Source of the DNA: a virus
DNA length: 27,785 bases
IMG/VR virus record: IMGVR_UViG_3300043429_000361
Span: 1-27,785 of that record
Reading direction: 5' to 3' (one strand)
Of the stretch, positions 1-6,063 are shown piece by piece. The notes below the pieces were generated by a model that saw nothing but the letters and a program-made list of their open reading frames with translations, was not told the origin of the DNA and ran no database searches. The translations under genes and the position numbers were made by a program. Every line of letters starts with the position of its first letter. The first letter of the stretch is position 1.

Positions 1-1
1 A

Positions 2-61
2 CAATCTATTGCCAAGCTATTGATTGACGGCCAGCATGTGCGGTCTTTGTCGGACGCATAG
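2..61 (+). CDS. possible C-terminal end of a truncated gene
   Basis: An open frame enters from the left edge and ends at TAG 59-61, giving a 19-residue tail (QSIAKLLIDG... to ...SLSDA). The composition looks protein-like, and a strong plus-strand terminator follows about 180 bases downstream, which fits the end of a transcription unit coming from the left. The fragment is too short to assign to a family, and a chance open frame of this length is quite possible. Confidence 0.25.
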   Translation, partial: QSIAKLLIDGQHVRSLSDA

Positions 62-239
62 TGAGCAATGGCGATAAGCACCATTTTGTCCTGACAGCAT
101 CCAACGATTTGTTTGAAGGCCCACTCTTTGGCGTGGTATCCCATCGCGCATATACTCAAGTTAGGTCTTGCGCGATTGAGCAGAAGCGGCTAAATATCCG
201 CTTAAGTTCAACACGCGGTCAGGACGCGGGTTGTGATAC
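62..239. other. intergenic stretch with no recognised gene
   Basis: No convincing coding frame starts here. A GTG-initiated frame runs from 61 far into the antisense of the HTH gene, but its only support is length. I saw no tRNA-like arms, no CRISPR-like repeats and no clear attachment core. The stretch probably forms the 3' untranslated region ahead of the terminator at 240-277. Confidence 0.4.
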
Positions 240-277
240 GAGGCTCCGGAGCGGCAAACTCCGGGGCCTCAACTTTT
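240..277 (+). terminator. strong intrinsic terminator
   Basis: The arms GAGGCTCCGGAG (240-251) and CTCCGGGGCCTC (259-270) pair over 12 positions with a single G-T wobble, around a 7-base loop CGGCAAA. The plus strand continues AACTTTT, a short T run. This is the best hairpin I noticed in the window. It would stop plus-strand transcription arriving from the left. Read on the minus strand it lies just past the stop of the HTH gene at 283, so it may also protect or end that transcript, although no T run follows on that side. Confidence 0.75.
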
Positions 278-282
278 ACACA

Positions 283-693
283 CTACCCCCTCAATTCGAG
301 CAGCTCAAGCGACATGACCGCCATCCTTGGCACAGGGGCATGGCCATTGAGCCAGCGGCTAATGGTGCGTTCTGTCACGCCCAAACTGATTGCCGCCTCC
401 CTCACGGTGAAATCCAGATTATAAATTCGGGTGGCAAATTCTGCCCTCAATTCGTCGTTGTGACGAGACACTTTGTCCTGTTTAGGCGTGTCCGGCGGGG
501 AGAAAGAGGACGTTTCGTCCTGACTAATTGTCTGGAAATCCTTAATTTCAGCCTGAGATTTATCATTTTCATCAAACCAAAACCGGACATCTTGCTCTGT
601 CCAATTGTAGGACGGCGCAATATCACGCTCTGTTGCGGCACAAAATGCGCGCCACAATGCGGGATTAGTAAAAGCGCATGGTTCTTTAGTCAT
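283..693 (-). CDS. HTH transcriptional regulator (Cro/CI-like)
   Basis: The 136-residue protein has a C-terminal helix-turn-helix at about 96-116 (TVREAAISLGVTERTISRWL), of the kind that chooses a DNA operator. The N-terminal 70 residues are rich in acidic and aromatic residues and match no domain I know. ATG 693 is chosen over upstream in-frame starts because GGAGG lies just ahead of it (GGAGGTTTTA-ATG). The gene has its own promoter (725-753), and palindromic sites sit on both the -35 and the -10, which strongly suggests autoregulation. A C-terminal rather than N-terminal HTH is unusual for a classical CI repressor, so a Cro-like or early-gene regulator is equally plausible. Its presence hints at temperate ancestry but does not prove lysogeny. 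Confidence 0.65.
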   Translation of the reverse strand: MTKEPCAFTNPALWRAFCAATERDIAPSYNWTEQDVRFWFDENDKSQAEIKDFQTISQDETSSFSPPDTPKQDKVSRHNDELRAEFATRIYNLDFTVREAAISLGVTERTISRWLNGHAPVPRMAVMSLELLELRG

Positions 694-721
694 TAAAACC
701 TCCATTAAGACTTTCCGTCCA

Positions 722-751
722 GACATTATGTCATAAACCAGACATAACGTC
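722..751. promoter_or_regulatory. paired palindromic operator-like sites
   Basis: GACATTATGTC (722-732) is a perfect 11-base palindrome about its central T. GACATAACGTC (741-751) is the same site with one mismatched arm position (consensus GACRT-N-AYGTC). The centres are 19 bases apart, almost two helical turns, so two dimers could bind the same face. One site covers the -10 and the other the -35 of the HTH gene promoter. The natural ligand would be the HTH protein encoded just downstream. Confidence 0.6.
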
Positions 752-753
752 AA
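725..753 (-). promoter_or_regulatory. sigma70-type promoter for the HTH regulator
   Basis: On the minus strand TTGACG (753-748) is followed after exactly 17 bases by CATAAT (730-725). These are near-consensus -35 and -10 elements at optimal spacing. Transcription would begin near 718 and run through GGAGG into ATG 693. This separates the HTH gene from the upstream rusA-containing minus-strand genes. Confidence 0.65.
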
Positions 754-754
754 G

Positions 755-775
755 GTCTTAACGGAGGATTAAGAC
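755..775. repeat. perfect 7-base inverted repeat (second operator candidate)
   Basis: GTCTTAA (755-761) and TTAAGAC (769-775) form a perfect inverted repeat around CGGAGGA. A third copy, TTAAGAC, occurs at 705-711 in the leader of the HTH gene. The repeat ends one base before the stop of the upstream small gene. It could be a second regulator's operator, or a weak hairpin between two transcription units. Confidence 0.4.
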
Positions 776-776
776 G

Positions 777-1001
777 CTACTTCCTGACAGCCTGTCTTAT
801 TGCGTCCTGATTATTTTTGACAAATTTCAGAGTTTCCAGCGCCGCCTGCAATTCCGGCAGCCAACTTTCTTTCATTTGCAATTCAATTGGGTCTCTTGCC
901 TTTTTTGCCACCAATCCACGCAGAATATCTATTGATCCCTGCAAATTGATAACCGCCCGCTCCATTCCCGCGATCTGCATATCAATCGTTATCTTTGCCA
1001 T
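777..1001 (-). CDS. hypothetical small phage protein
   Basis: This 74-residue protein is mostly alpha-helical by composition and rich in Leu, Ala, Lys and Glu, without Cys or a membrane segment. ATG 1001 lies inside the end of the rusA-like gene (20-base overlap), so the two are probably translationally coupled. I do not recognise a family. The position next to a resolvase suggests a role in the same replication/recombination block, but nothing in the sequence shows one. Confidence 0.6.
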   Translation of the reverse strand: MAKITIDMQIAGMERAVINLQGSIDILRGLVAKKARDPIELQMKESWLPELQAALETLKFVKNNQDAIRQAVRK

Positions 1002-1350
1002 CTATCGCCTCCAACGTGACCACGCACGGGTCTCCATCCTTAACCCAGCGTGCCTCTATCCATTCACACATGCGGTCGTCCATAATGACCCCGCTATCTG
1101 TCAGAGCATCGCTGACAGCCTTAAGCATATTGTCAAGGTCACGGTATCTTTTGTCTGGCCGAACCAGTTCTAGCTTGAGCTTATACGCTCCGGGGATAGG
1201 CCTCAAGCCCCGAGCTTGCGCTACGATGGTCCAGACCGCAGCCTTGCGCCAATCGGTGTATGCCTTACTTTTATAGACGCCTCCGCCCTTACTCGCTCTC
1301 CACAAACGGTTCATGGATGGGGGAAACGGGAGGCTCAGGCGTATCGTCAT
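982..1350 (-). CDS. rusA: RusA-like Holliday junction resolvase
   Basis: RusA is a homodimeric Mg-dependent endonuclease that cuts four-way junctions made during phage recombination or replication. The 122-residue protein matches the family length. It begins with the typical beta strand and proline-rich start (LSLPFPPSMNRLWR). The acidic cluster is in place: D71 and D73 in RDLDN, K77 a few residues on, and D91-D92 in the GVIMDD segment. These line up with the essential aspartates and lysine of Escherichia coli RusA. ATG 1350 is chosen because AAGGAAG precedes it and the upstream extension lacks family similarity. The start overlaps the upstream HTH gene by 62 bases in another frame. Confidence 0.85.
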   Translation of the reverse strand: MTIRLSLPFPPSMNRLWRASKGGGVYKSKAYTDWRKAAVWTIVAQARGLRPIPGAYKLKLELVRPDKRYRDLDNMLKAVSDALTDSGVIMDDRMCEWIEARWVKDGDPCVVTLEAIDGKDND

Positions 1351-1504
1351 TGAACGCTTCCTTTGCAGCCTTGGCAAAAGCGAGGACGTTGTAGATGTCG
1401 CTCTCAGCAACACCCAAAATCTTGGCAATTTCAAGCGTATCTTTGCCAGCATAGAACAGGTCTATGATTTCTTGAGCGTAGAATGTTTTGCGGGCTTTCT
1501 TCAT
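1289..1504 (-). CDS. small HTH-domain protein
   Basis: The 71-residue protein carries a resolvase/terminase-small-subunit-type helix-turn-helix at about 11-45 (AQEIIDLFYAGKDTLEIAKI then LGVAESDIYNVL). It ends in a short acidic, proline-containing tail. It is the first gene of the minus-strand block, so it could regulate the divergent early promoter at 1505-1589. Its 3' end overlaps the rusA start by 62 bases, which is long for a phage. ATG 1504 is preceded by a GGGG run rather than a classic GGAGG. The role is unknown and the call rests on the HTH pattern. Confidence 0.55.
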   Translation of the reverse strand: MKKARKTFYAQEIIDLFYAGKDTLEIAKILGVAESDIYNVLAFAKAAKEAFNDDTPEPPVSPIHEPFVESE

Positions 1505-1532
1505 GCCCCGAGGCTATCATGAGCGAATGGGC

Positions 1533-1561
1533 TTGACCACAAAAATACTTGGCTGTATCGT
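1533..1561 (+). promoter_or_regulatory. early promoter for the plus-strand operon
   Basis: TTGACC (1533-1538), a 17-base spacer and TATCGT (1556-1561) precede the first gene of the plus-strand operon (ATG 1590, with GGAGA upstream). The -35 is near consensus and the -10 is weaker, which would suit an activated or regulated early promoter. No GANTC site lies in it, so GcrA/CcrM-type methylation control is not expected here. Confidence 0.5.
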
Positions 1562-1571
1562 AATGCTGCAA
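1542..1571 (-). promoter_or_regulatory. possible minus-strand promoter
   Basis: TTGCAG (1571-1566) and TATTTT (1547-1542) are spaced by 18 bases and point into the HTH-rusA block. Both hexamers deviate from consensus. The site overlaps the stronger plus-strand promoter at 1533-1561, so firing could be mutually exclusive. Confidence 0.3.
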
Positions 1572-1589
1572 ATCAATTGGAGATAAGCG

Positions 1590-1925
1590 ATGCAGTTCTA
1601 TCTGGCGTTCAATTCTTCCCCTTGGAGTGATAAGTACCAAGAGCCTTGGTTAAGCGAGGCCCGCCTTGGCGACTTCCAGACCGCAGAGGCTATGGCAAAC
1701 CTTATATTCGCTGGACAGATAGAGGCTCCCAAGAACGTCTGGCTGGTGGACACAGAAGCGAATACCTTAACCGATAAGACGGAGGAAATAGCCGAGCTAG
1801 TCCGAAACTTATTCTACGAAAACGGCTTTGACAGCGCCGGGTTCCTAGATCAGTGGCTATACAAGAACAACGCTCAATTCGTGCATGAGGAAGACAGACA
1901 TGAAAATGTCGGACGGAGTTTCTGA
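1590..1925 (+). CDS. hypothetical early protein
   Basis: First gene of the early plus-strand operon, 111 residues, acidic overall and rich in Trp, Phe and Tyr (MQFYLAFNSSPW...). GGAGA sits just ahead of ATG 1590. There is no signal peptide, membrane segment or known motif. The end overlaps the start of the Erf-like gene by 26 bases. First-in-operon small acidic phage proteins often target host factors, but that is only a guess from position. Confidence 0.6.
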   Translation: MQFYLAFNSSPWSDKYQEPWLSEARLGDFQTAEAMANLIFAGQIEAPKNVWLVDTEANTLTDKTEEIAELVRNLFYENGFDSAGFLDQWLYKNNAQFVHEEDRHENVGRSF

Positions 1926-2514
1926 AATCGCGGGCGCCCTATCCGCTGCCCAAGGGATGATTGACGATGCATCAAAGGGCACAAAGAACAGCTTCTTCAA
2001 TTCAAAATACGCGGACCTCGCCGCTGTAAGGGCAGTCATCCGCGAGCCCTTGGCCAAGAATGGGTTGGCAATCATCCAGTTTCCGCGTTTGGCTGGTCCT
2101 GTGGTCGAAGTGGAGACAATGCTTCTCCATAAGTCAGGTGAGTTCTTCGCTGAAACCCTGCAAATGCCTGTCGGAAAAAATGATCCGCACGGCATCGGCT
2201 CTGCTATTACCTATGCGCGCCGCTATGGGATTATGTCTATCCTGTGCATCGCATCGGAAGACGATGATGGCAACGCAGCCGTGAAGAGCGTTCAAGCCGA
2301 GGCCGAGAAGGTCAAGGCCGAGGAAGTGTCCGAAGAGCTTTTCACCGAAGGATTGGCAGAAGCCAATCTTGGCATGGAAGCGCTTTCCTCTTGGTTCCGC
2401 GACATTGGCGAAACCGGGCGCGCAAAGCTTTCGTCAAAGCATAAGGCTCGCCTGAAAAAAGCGGCAACTGATGCTGACGCGAAGTTTTCCCCCAAGGACG
2501 AGGACGAAGGCTAA
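1900..2514 (+). CDS. erf: Erf-family single-strand annealing protein
   Basis: Erf proteins bind single-stranded DNA and anneal complementary strands, like lambda Red beta. The 204-residue product has the family hallmarks in order: NSFFNSKYADLAAVR (about 30-44), a GLAIIQ strand (55-60), the TMLLHKSGE strand (73-81) and GIGSAITYARRYG followed by an EDDDGN acidic end (98-124). The C-terminal third is charged and helical, as usual. ATG 1900 is preferred over ATG 1885 because GAGGAAG lies six bases upstream of it. The exonuclease gene begins two bases after the stop, forming a two-component recombinase unit. Confidence 0.85.
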   Translation: MKMSDGVSEIAGALSAAQGMIDDASKGTKNSFFNSKYADLAAVRAVIREPLAKNGLAIIQFPRLAGPVVEVETMLLHKSGEFFAETLQMPVGKNDPHGIGSAITYARRYGIMSILCIASEDDDGNAAVKSVQAEAEKVKAEEVSEELFTEGLAEANLGMEALSSWFRDIGETGRAKLSSKHKARLKKAATDADAKFSPKDEDEG

Positions 2515-2516
2515 TC

Positions 2517-3140
2517 ATGGAACAGCGCTCTGACGAATGGTTTGCCGCGAGGGTTGGCAAGGTAACTGCAAGTCGCGTCTCTGATGTTGTCGCGCGTACA
2601 AAGAGCGGCTACGGGGCTTCCCGCGCTAATTACATGGCAGAACTTCTTATAGAGCGCATCACCGGCAGGCCTACAGAGAAATTCTCTTCGCCTGCAATGG
2701 TGTGGGGAACGGAAACGGAAGAACAGGCTAGGTCTGAGTTTGAGGGGACCACAGGCTTGCTTGTTCTGGAAACCGGGTTCGTTCCCCATCCGTTTATAGT
2801 TGGATCGGGCGCTAGCCCTGACGGCCTTATTGGCGATGATGGCCTTGTAGAGATCAAATGCCCTAACAGCGCCACGCACATTGAAACTATTTTGTCAGAA
2901 ACGGTGCCAGAAAAATACGTCACACAAATGATGTGGCAGATGGCATGCACGGGCCGTCAATGGTGCGATTTTGTCAGCTTTGATCCAAGAATGCCGCATC
3001 CAGAAATGAGGCTTATTGTGATGCGTGTTAAGCGCGATCAGCAGAGGATTGCTGCTCTTGAGAGCGAGGTCATCAAATTCCTTGCGGAGCTTGATGAAAA
3101 GGTTGCGAAATTCAACGAGAAGTACGGAAAGGACAAGTAA
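2517..3140 (+). CDS. YqaJ/lambda-type recombination exonuclease
   Basis: This 207-residue enzyme should digest the 5' strand of double-stranded DNA ends and hand the 3' overhang to the neighbouring Erf protein. Family features are clear: RSDEWFAARVGKVTASR near the N terminus, WGTETEEQAR at 63-72, GASPDGL with D102, then VEIKCP with E112 and K114 forming the D-ExK active site. Further on, Y134, Q137 and Q141 lie in the helix typical of this nuclease fold. The C-terminal helix (175-203) is probably coiled. Length matches YqaJ-domain viral recombinases. It starts right after erf and overlaps the next gene by one base (TAATG). Confidence 0.88.
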   Translation: MEQRSDEWFAARVGKVTASRVSDVVARTKSGYGASRANYMAELLIERITGRPTEKFSSPAMVWGTETEEQARSEFEGTTGLLVLETGFVPHPFIVGSGASPDGLIGDDGLVEIKCPNSATHIETILSETVPEKYVTQMMWQMACTGRQWCDFVSFDPRMPHPEMRLIVMRVKRDQQRIAALESEVIKFLAELDEKVAKFNEKYGKDK

Positions 3141-3397
3141 TGGCTTGGGAAACACGCGATAACACCGGATCAGCTTTCAAAAATCAGCGCAAGGAAAGCG
3201 ACAAGCATGCTGATTATACCGGGGAAGCGATGATTGACGGCACTATGAAGTGGGTCAACATTTGGGTCAAGAAAGACAAGAACGGGAACGCATGGTTTTC
3301 GTTTAGTTTCCGTGACAAGCAATCCAATGGAAGCAATTCCGACCACAAGAAGGAAAGCAAGAAACAAGAGCCCTTGGACGACGAAATCCCTTTCTAG
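3140..3397 (+). CDS. small protein with SSB-like acidic tip
   Basis: The 85-residue protein has a short beta-rich core (YTGEAMIDGTMKWVNIWVK, about 26-44, then a WFSFSFRDK strand), a flexible charged linker and the C-terminal hexapeptide DDEIPF. Bacterial SSB ends in an almost identical acidic tip (DDDIPF) that docks exonuclease, primase and RecO-type partners. Coupled by TAATG to the exonuclease gene, it is best read as a mini single-strand-binding or recombination-accessory protein. The core is shorter than a canonical OB-fold SSB, so DNA binding is inferred and only the tip is seen directly. Confidence 0.65.
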   Translation: MAWETRDNTGSAFKNQRKESDKHADYTGEAMIDGTMKWVNIWVKKDKNGNAWFSFSFRDKQSNGSNSDHKKESKKQEPLDDEIPF

Positions 3398-3409
3398 GAA
3401 CAAATTCCT

Positions 3410-3727
3410 ATGACAGATAATCTACCCCTTAGCGAACAGTTCCGCATCATCGCTAAGAAATGGGTTGATGCTGATTGCGCAGCTAGCCTCTTGGAAGAAA
3501 CCAAGAGCGCTATGCTGTCGCAGATGATGACTGCCCTTGGCGATATGCCTGTAAGCCGTGCTGAAATGACAGTGAAGGCTTCGCCAGAGTGGATTGAGCA
3601 TGTGAAGTCAATGGTCGAGGCAAGAAACAAAGCTTCGCTCTTGAAAGTTCAGCTTGAGTATATTAGAATGAAGTTCCACGAATGGCAGAGCCATGAGGCT
3701 ACCAAACGTGCGGAAATGAAGCTCTAA
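3410..3727 (+). CDS. hypothetical recombination-operon protein
   Basis: The 105-residue protein is all-helical by appearance, with two long amphipathic stretches (about 5-45 and 55-100) that could form a coiled coil. Small proteins of this general look often follow exonuclease/annealase genes in phages, but I know no biochemical role. ATG 3410 is 12 bases after the SSB-tip gene, with a weak purine-rich upstream sequence. No catalytic motif is visible. Confidence 0.6.
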   Translation: MTDNLPLSEQFRIIAKKWVDADCAASLLEETKSAMLSQMMTALGDMPVSRAEMTVKASPEWIEHVKSMVEARNKASLLKVQLEYIRMKFHEWQSHEATKRAEMKL

Positions 3728-3737
3728 CGAGGAAGCT

Positions 3738-4028
3738 ATGATGAACACAGAAGAAATCACGCGCATTTCGGAGACCGTTGAAGATTTGGCCCAAAAGGTC
3801 GGAACCATTTTTGACGGCCATGAAGTGAATATCTGCATGAATGTTATATCCGTTGTGTCGGCTAGCATTCTTTCCATGATCCCGTCAGAAGAGCGCATGG
3901 ACGCAATGAAGGCCCTCTTCGGGGTTATCGCTGCTCGCGCTGTTGTTGACGCTCTCGGGAATGTTTTTGGGTCATCCGAAGATGACGAAGAAAACGAAGA
4001 CAGCGAAAAGACCCACACAGTCCAATAA
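3738..4028 (+). CDS. hypothetical protein with acidic C-terminal tail
   Basis: The 96-residue product has a helical first half, a hydrophobic Ile/Val/Ala-rich middle (about 30-75) and a strongly acidic tail (SSEDDEENEDSE). AGGAAG precedes ATG 3738, and a second ATG follows at once (3741). The middle contains Met and Glu between hydrophobic runs, so it is unlikely to be a true membrane span. No known family is recognised. Confidence 0.55.
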   Translation: MMNTEEITRISETVEDLAQKVGTIFDGHEVNICMNVISVVSASILSMIPSEERMDAMKALFGVIAARAVVDALGNVFGSSEDDEENEDSEKTHTVQ

Positions 4029-4038
4029 AGGAAAACCA

Positions 4039-4392
4039 ATGCCGTCAATAAAATTCCAAATGACGATGAACATGCCGTCTTCACAAGGGTCGCTTGTGCA
4101 TCAAATCACTTGCGAATGTGACGGCATTACAAGTATGGAACAGTTCTGCCAATATATCGCGCAGAACGAGTTCGTAAACGTGCGCCAGTTCTATAAGGTA
4201 GGCGTTCTCAACGATGGCCAGATTGAATGGGAGTTCAAAGGCCATATCATTGTGAACACCAATCTTATTGGAAAAGTGACCGAATACTCCGAAAGGCAAG
4301 AAAGCGGTCACACAAGTCGGACCAACCAAAGGGGAGAAATGGAGCGTGTTGCTCGCCTCTCCCGCATCAAGCAATCCGAAAACCGGAGGTAA
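4039..4392 (+). CDS. hypothetical early protein
   Basis: 117 residues from ATG 4039, chosen because AAAGGA lies directly upstream. The first 75 residues alternate beta-prone segments (IKFQMTMNMPSSQGSLVHQI) with a GITSMEQFCQYIAQNEFV helix. The C-terminal 35 residues are Arg/Glu-rich and probably disordered. I do not recognise the family. The gene lies between an acidic unknown and a DUF6378-like gene in an operon with 2-10 base gaps. Confidence 0.55.
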   Translation: MPSIKFQMTMNMPSSQGSLVHQITCECDGITSMEQFCQYIAQNEFVNVRQFYKVGVLNDGQIEWEFKGHIIVNTNLIGKVTEYSERQESGHTSRTNQRGEMERVARLSRIKQSENRR

Positions 4393-4394
4393 CA

Positions 4395-4751
4395 ATGAAC
4401 CATCGTGAAGTTCTGAAAGAAGCCGCATCCCTGATTACCGAACGTGGCAAAGAGTACGGCCCGGAAGACGCCTGCTTCCAGCGCAGCGCTGAGCTTGCTA
4501 CAATTGCCTTGAACAAGCCTATCAGCAAGTACGATGTCGCCATGATCCTTGCCATGAACAAAGTGGCGCGCTTGCAAGAAAGCCGCACAAAGAAAGACCA
4601 TTACGTTGACAATATCAACTACATGGCTTTCGCAGCGCAGTTCGCACGGCAAGACAGCAGCGTTGTCGTAGCTGTCGAAGATGATATTAAGGCTATGGCT
4701 TCTCGCCTTGCTCCGTATTATCGTGAAGAAAATGCAGAAGTTTCGTCCTGA
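4395..4751 (+). CDS. DUF6378-like protein
   Basis: The 118-residue protein follows the pattern of a widespread phage family: HREVLKEAASLITERGKEYG at the start, then FQRSAELATIAL, SKYDVAMILAMNKVARL and a KKDHYVDNINYMAFAA segment. The family is all-alpha and of unknown biochemical function. The helix arrangement and the conserved K-E-Y-G, D and K-x-A-R-L positions have led to suspicion of a MazG-like nucleotide-binding fold, which I cannot confirm. GGAGGT precedes ATG 4395. The 3' end overlaps the mini membrane gene by 20 bases. Confidence 0.7.
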   Translation: MNHREVLKEAASLITERGKEYGPEDACFQRSAELATIALNKPISKYDVAMILAMNKVARLQESRTKKDHYVDNINYMAFAAQFARQDSSVVVAVEDDIKAMASRLAPYYREENAEVSS

Positions 4752-4830
4752 CGAAATTCTCTACGTGGCTGTCGTGGCGCTTTCTGTCGTCACGGCAGCT
4801 TTCATGATTATGTGGAGAATGTGGAAATGA
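4732..4830 (+). CDS. 32-residue single-span membrane peptide
   Basis: A short open frame reads MQKFRPDEILYVAVVALS and continues to MIMWRMWK. It has a charged N terminus, one hydrophobic span of about 18 residues (10-28) and a basic C terminus. Its start lies inside the DUF6378-like gene, and its stop overlaps the next gene in an ATGA junction, a translational coupling unlikely to be accidental. Being directly ahead of an exported lytic transglycosylase, it may assist membrane passage or be a mini-holin. Its size precludes family assignment. Confidence 0.5.
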   Translation: MQKFRPDEILYVAVVALSVVTAAFMIMWRMWK

Positions 4831-5399
4831 AAATCAGGATAGCTCTAGCTGCTATTGCAACTTTTTACCTTGCTACAACGGTTTCCGCCTTTGCGGACAT
4901 GGGTGCTGCGGAGTTCTTTAGCCGTGACAAAACGAGCAACTGGACGGGACCGCTGGTCAACGAAGTCCGTAGCCCATACGGCACGCTCCCAAAGCACATG
5001 CCTGCAAAGAAAGAAGCCGTGGCAAAAATCGTTGCGCGTGAAGCGCAGGCGCGGCTGGGCTCGCAATGGGTCAAGACTGCGCTCAAGCTTGCGCAGATCG
5101 AAAGCTCCTACAACTGCGGCGCGGTCGGCCCTCGCACGCGTCACGGCCATGCGCGCGGCGTACTCCAAGTCCTGCCTTCCTCTGCGCGTGCGCTGGGGTT
5201 CGACGGCAGTCGGCTCAACGAGTGTGATTACGGGGTTCGTGTCGGTATTGCCCATATGGCGAGCTGTATTCGTTCGGGGGTCCGTACGCATGCGCAGATG
5301 GCGGCGTGTCACGTTGCGGGCGTCGGTGGCTGGAACAAGCGCCTTGCGCGGCGTCCTGAGACCTACAAGCAGCAATACATTCGTCTGGCTATGAGGTAA
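4827..5399 (+). CDS. exported lytic transglycosylase
   Basis: The 190-residue protein has a Sec signal peptide (KIRIALAAIATFYLATTVSA, likely cleaved after AFA near residue 23), so it should act in the periplasm on peptidoglycan glycan strands. The SLT-type domain occupies about 75-185. It has the catalytic glutamate in the LAQIESSYN motif, a GVLQVLPSSARALGF segment corresponding to the family G-x-x-Q-x-x-P-x-T-A box, and a HVAGVGGWNK segment. ATG 4827 is chosen because it forms an ATGA overlap with the upstream peptide and has GGAGA nearby. It is unusual that this enzyme sits in the early operon, far from the late lysis cassette. Confidence 0.78.
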   Translation: MKIRIALAAIATFYLATTVSAFADMGAAEFFSRDKTSNWTGPLVNEVRSPYGTLPKHMPAKKEAVAKIVAREAQARLGSQWVKTALKLAQIESSYNCGAVGPRTRHGHARGVLQVLPSSARALGFDGSRLNECDYGVRVGIAHMASCIRSGVRTHAQMAACHVAGVGGWNKRLARRPETYKQQYIRLAMR

Positions 5400-5402
5400 G
5401 AT

Positions 5403-5528
5403 ATGGCTTGGTATCTCAGTCTAATGGTCGCTGTCTTTCTGACGTTTGTAAACGTGACATTGGCAATCATGGGCGTGTGTATTGTCATTGACTTGTGGCC
5501 AGATGTGAAACGCAAGCTTGGGTGGTAA
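5403..5528 (+). CDS. 41-residue single-span membrane protein
   Basis: An open frame starts three bases after the transglycosylase stop and reads MAWYLSLMVAVFLTFVNV onward to DLWPDVKRKLGW. It has one long hydrophobic span (about 4-30) and a basic C-terminal tail, expected to stay in the cytoplasm. Its spacing between two well-supported genes (stop 5528, next ATG 5533) argues that it is real. With the 32-residue peptide it brackets the exported transglycosylase, suggesting a small envelope-acting cassette. Confidence 0.5.
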   Translation: MAWYLSLMVAVFLTFVNVTLAIMGVCIVIDLWPDVKRKLGW

Positions 5529-5532
5529 TTCC

Positions 5533-6063
5533 ATGCAAACACTTGAAGAACTTCACAATCATTACAAAAATGTTCGCCAGCGCATATACAATGCCAAGCC
5601 AATAGCGAAGAAGCAAAAGCCGCCCGAAAAAAGAATAATCGACGTAAAAGAGGCAGCAAAGATCGCAGAAGAGCGCCGCAGGGAAGTAGCGGATATGGCC
5701 TACCGGGAATACGTTACGAAAAATCGCGAAATCATCAACGGCATGAAGCCATCAAAGTGCAAGGCGATGGTTCTTGAGATTGCTGAAAAGCATGGCTTCA
5801 CGCCAGAGCAGATAGCTGGGCCAAGTCGTGACAGGGCGCTTGTCAAAGCGAGGCAAGAGGTCATGTACGAGCTTAGGATGATGGGCCTGTCATTCCCTAT
5901 CATCGGTCGCTTTGTTGGAAATCGTGACCACACCACATGCCTTCATGGCTACCGTACCCACAAAAAATACCTCGCAAGCATTGCTGCAAGCGAGGCAAGT
6001 GGTCTTCGCGTAGATACAGAGTGCCAATTGCCAACAAAGGTAGAAGCAACCGGCAATGACTAA
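5533..6063 (+). CDS. DnaA domain IV-like DNA-binding protein
   Basis: The 176-residue protein lacks any ATPase domain. Its residues 76-146 resemble DnaA domain IV, the part of the replication initiator that reads DnaA boxes. The key stretch is ALVKARQEVMYELRMMGLS followed by PIIGRFVGNRDHTTCLHG. The RDHTT core and the following His match the DnaA signature, with GNRDHTT replacing the usual GGRDHTT. The first 60 residues are basic and helical. ATG 5533 is chosen because it follows the upstream stop by four bases and a GGTGG run. A stand-alone domain could mark a phage origin or compete with host DnaA for boxes. It overlaps the GcrA-like gene by eight bases. Confidence 0.75.
   Translation: MQTLEELHNHYKNVRQRIYNAKPIAKKQKPPEKRIIDVKEAAKIAEERRREVADMAYREYVTKNREIINGMKPSKCKAMVLEIAEKHGFTPEQIAGPSRDRALVKARQEVMYELRMMGLSFPIIGRFVGNRDHTTCLHGYRTHKKYLASIAASEASGLRVDTECQLPTKVEATGND

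Noticed and set aside
1-282. Possible attachment site or tRNA at the left edge
   Set aside because: No acceptor, D or T arm pattern and no direct repeat with another part of the window was found. The only structure is the terminator hairpin.
61-696. GTG-initiated plus-strand frame of 211 residues
   Set aside because: Most of it is antisense to the HTH gene, it runs through the terminator hairpin, and the translation shows no domain or plausible composition.
283-1504. Complete lysogeny module
   Set aside because: An HTH regulator and operators are present, but no integrase, excisionase or partition gene is visible in the window, so a temperate lifestyle is not claimed.
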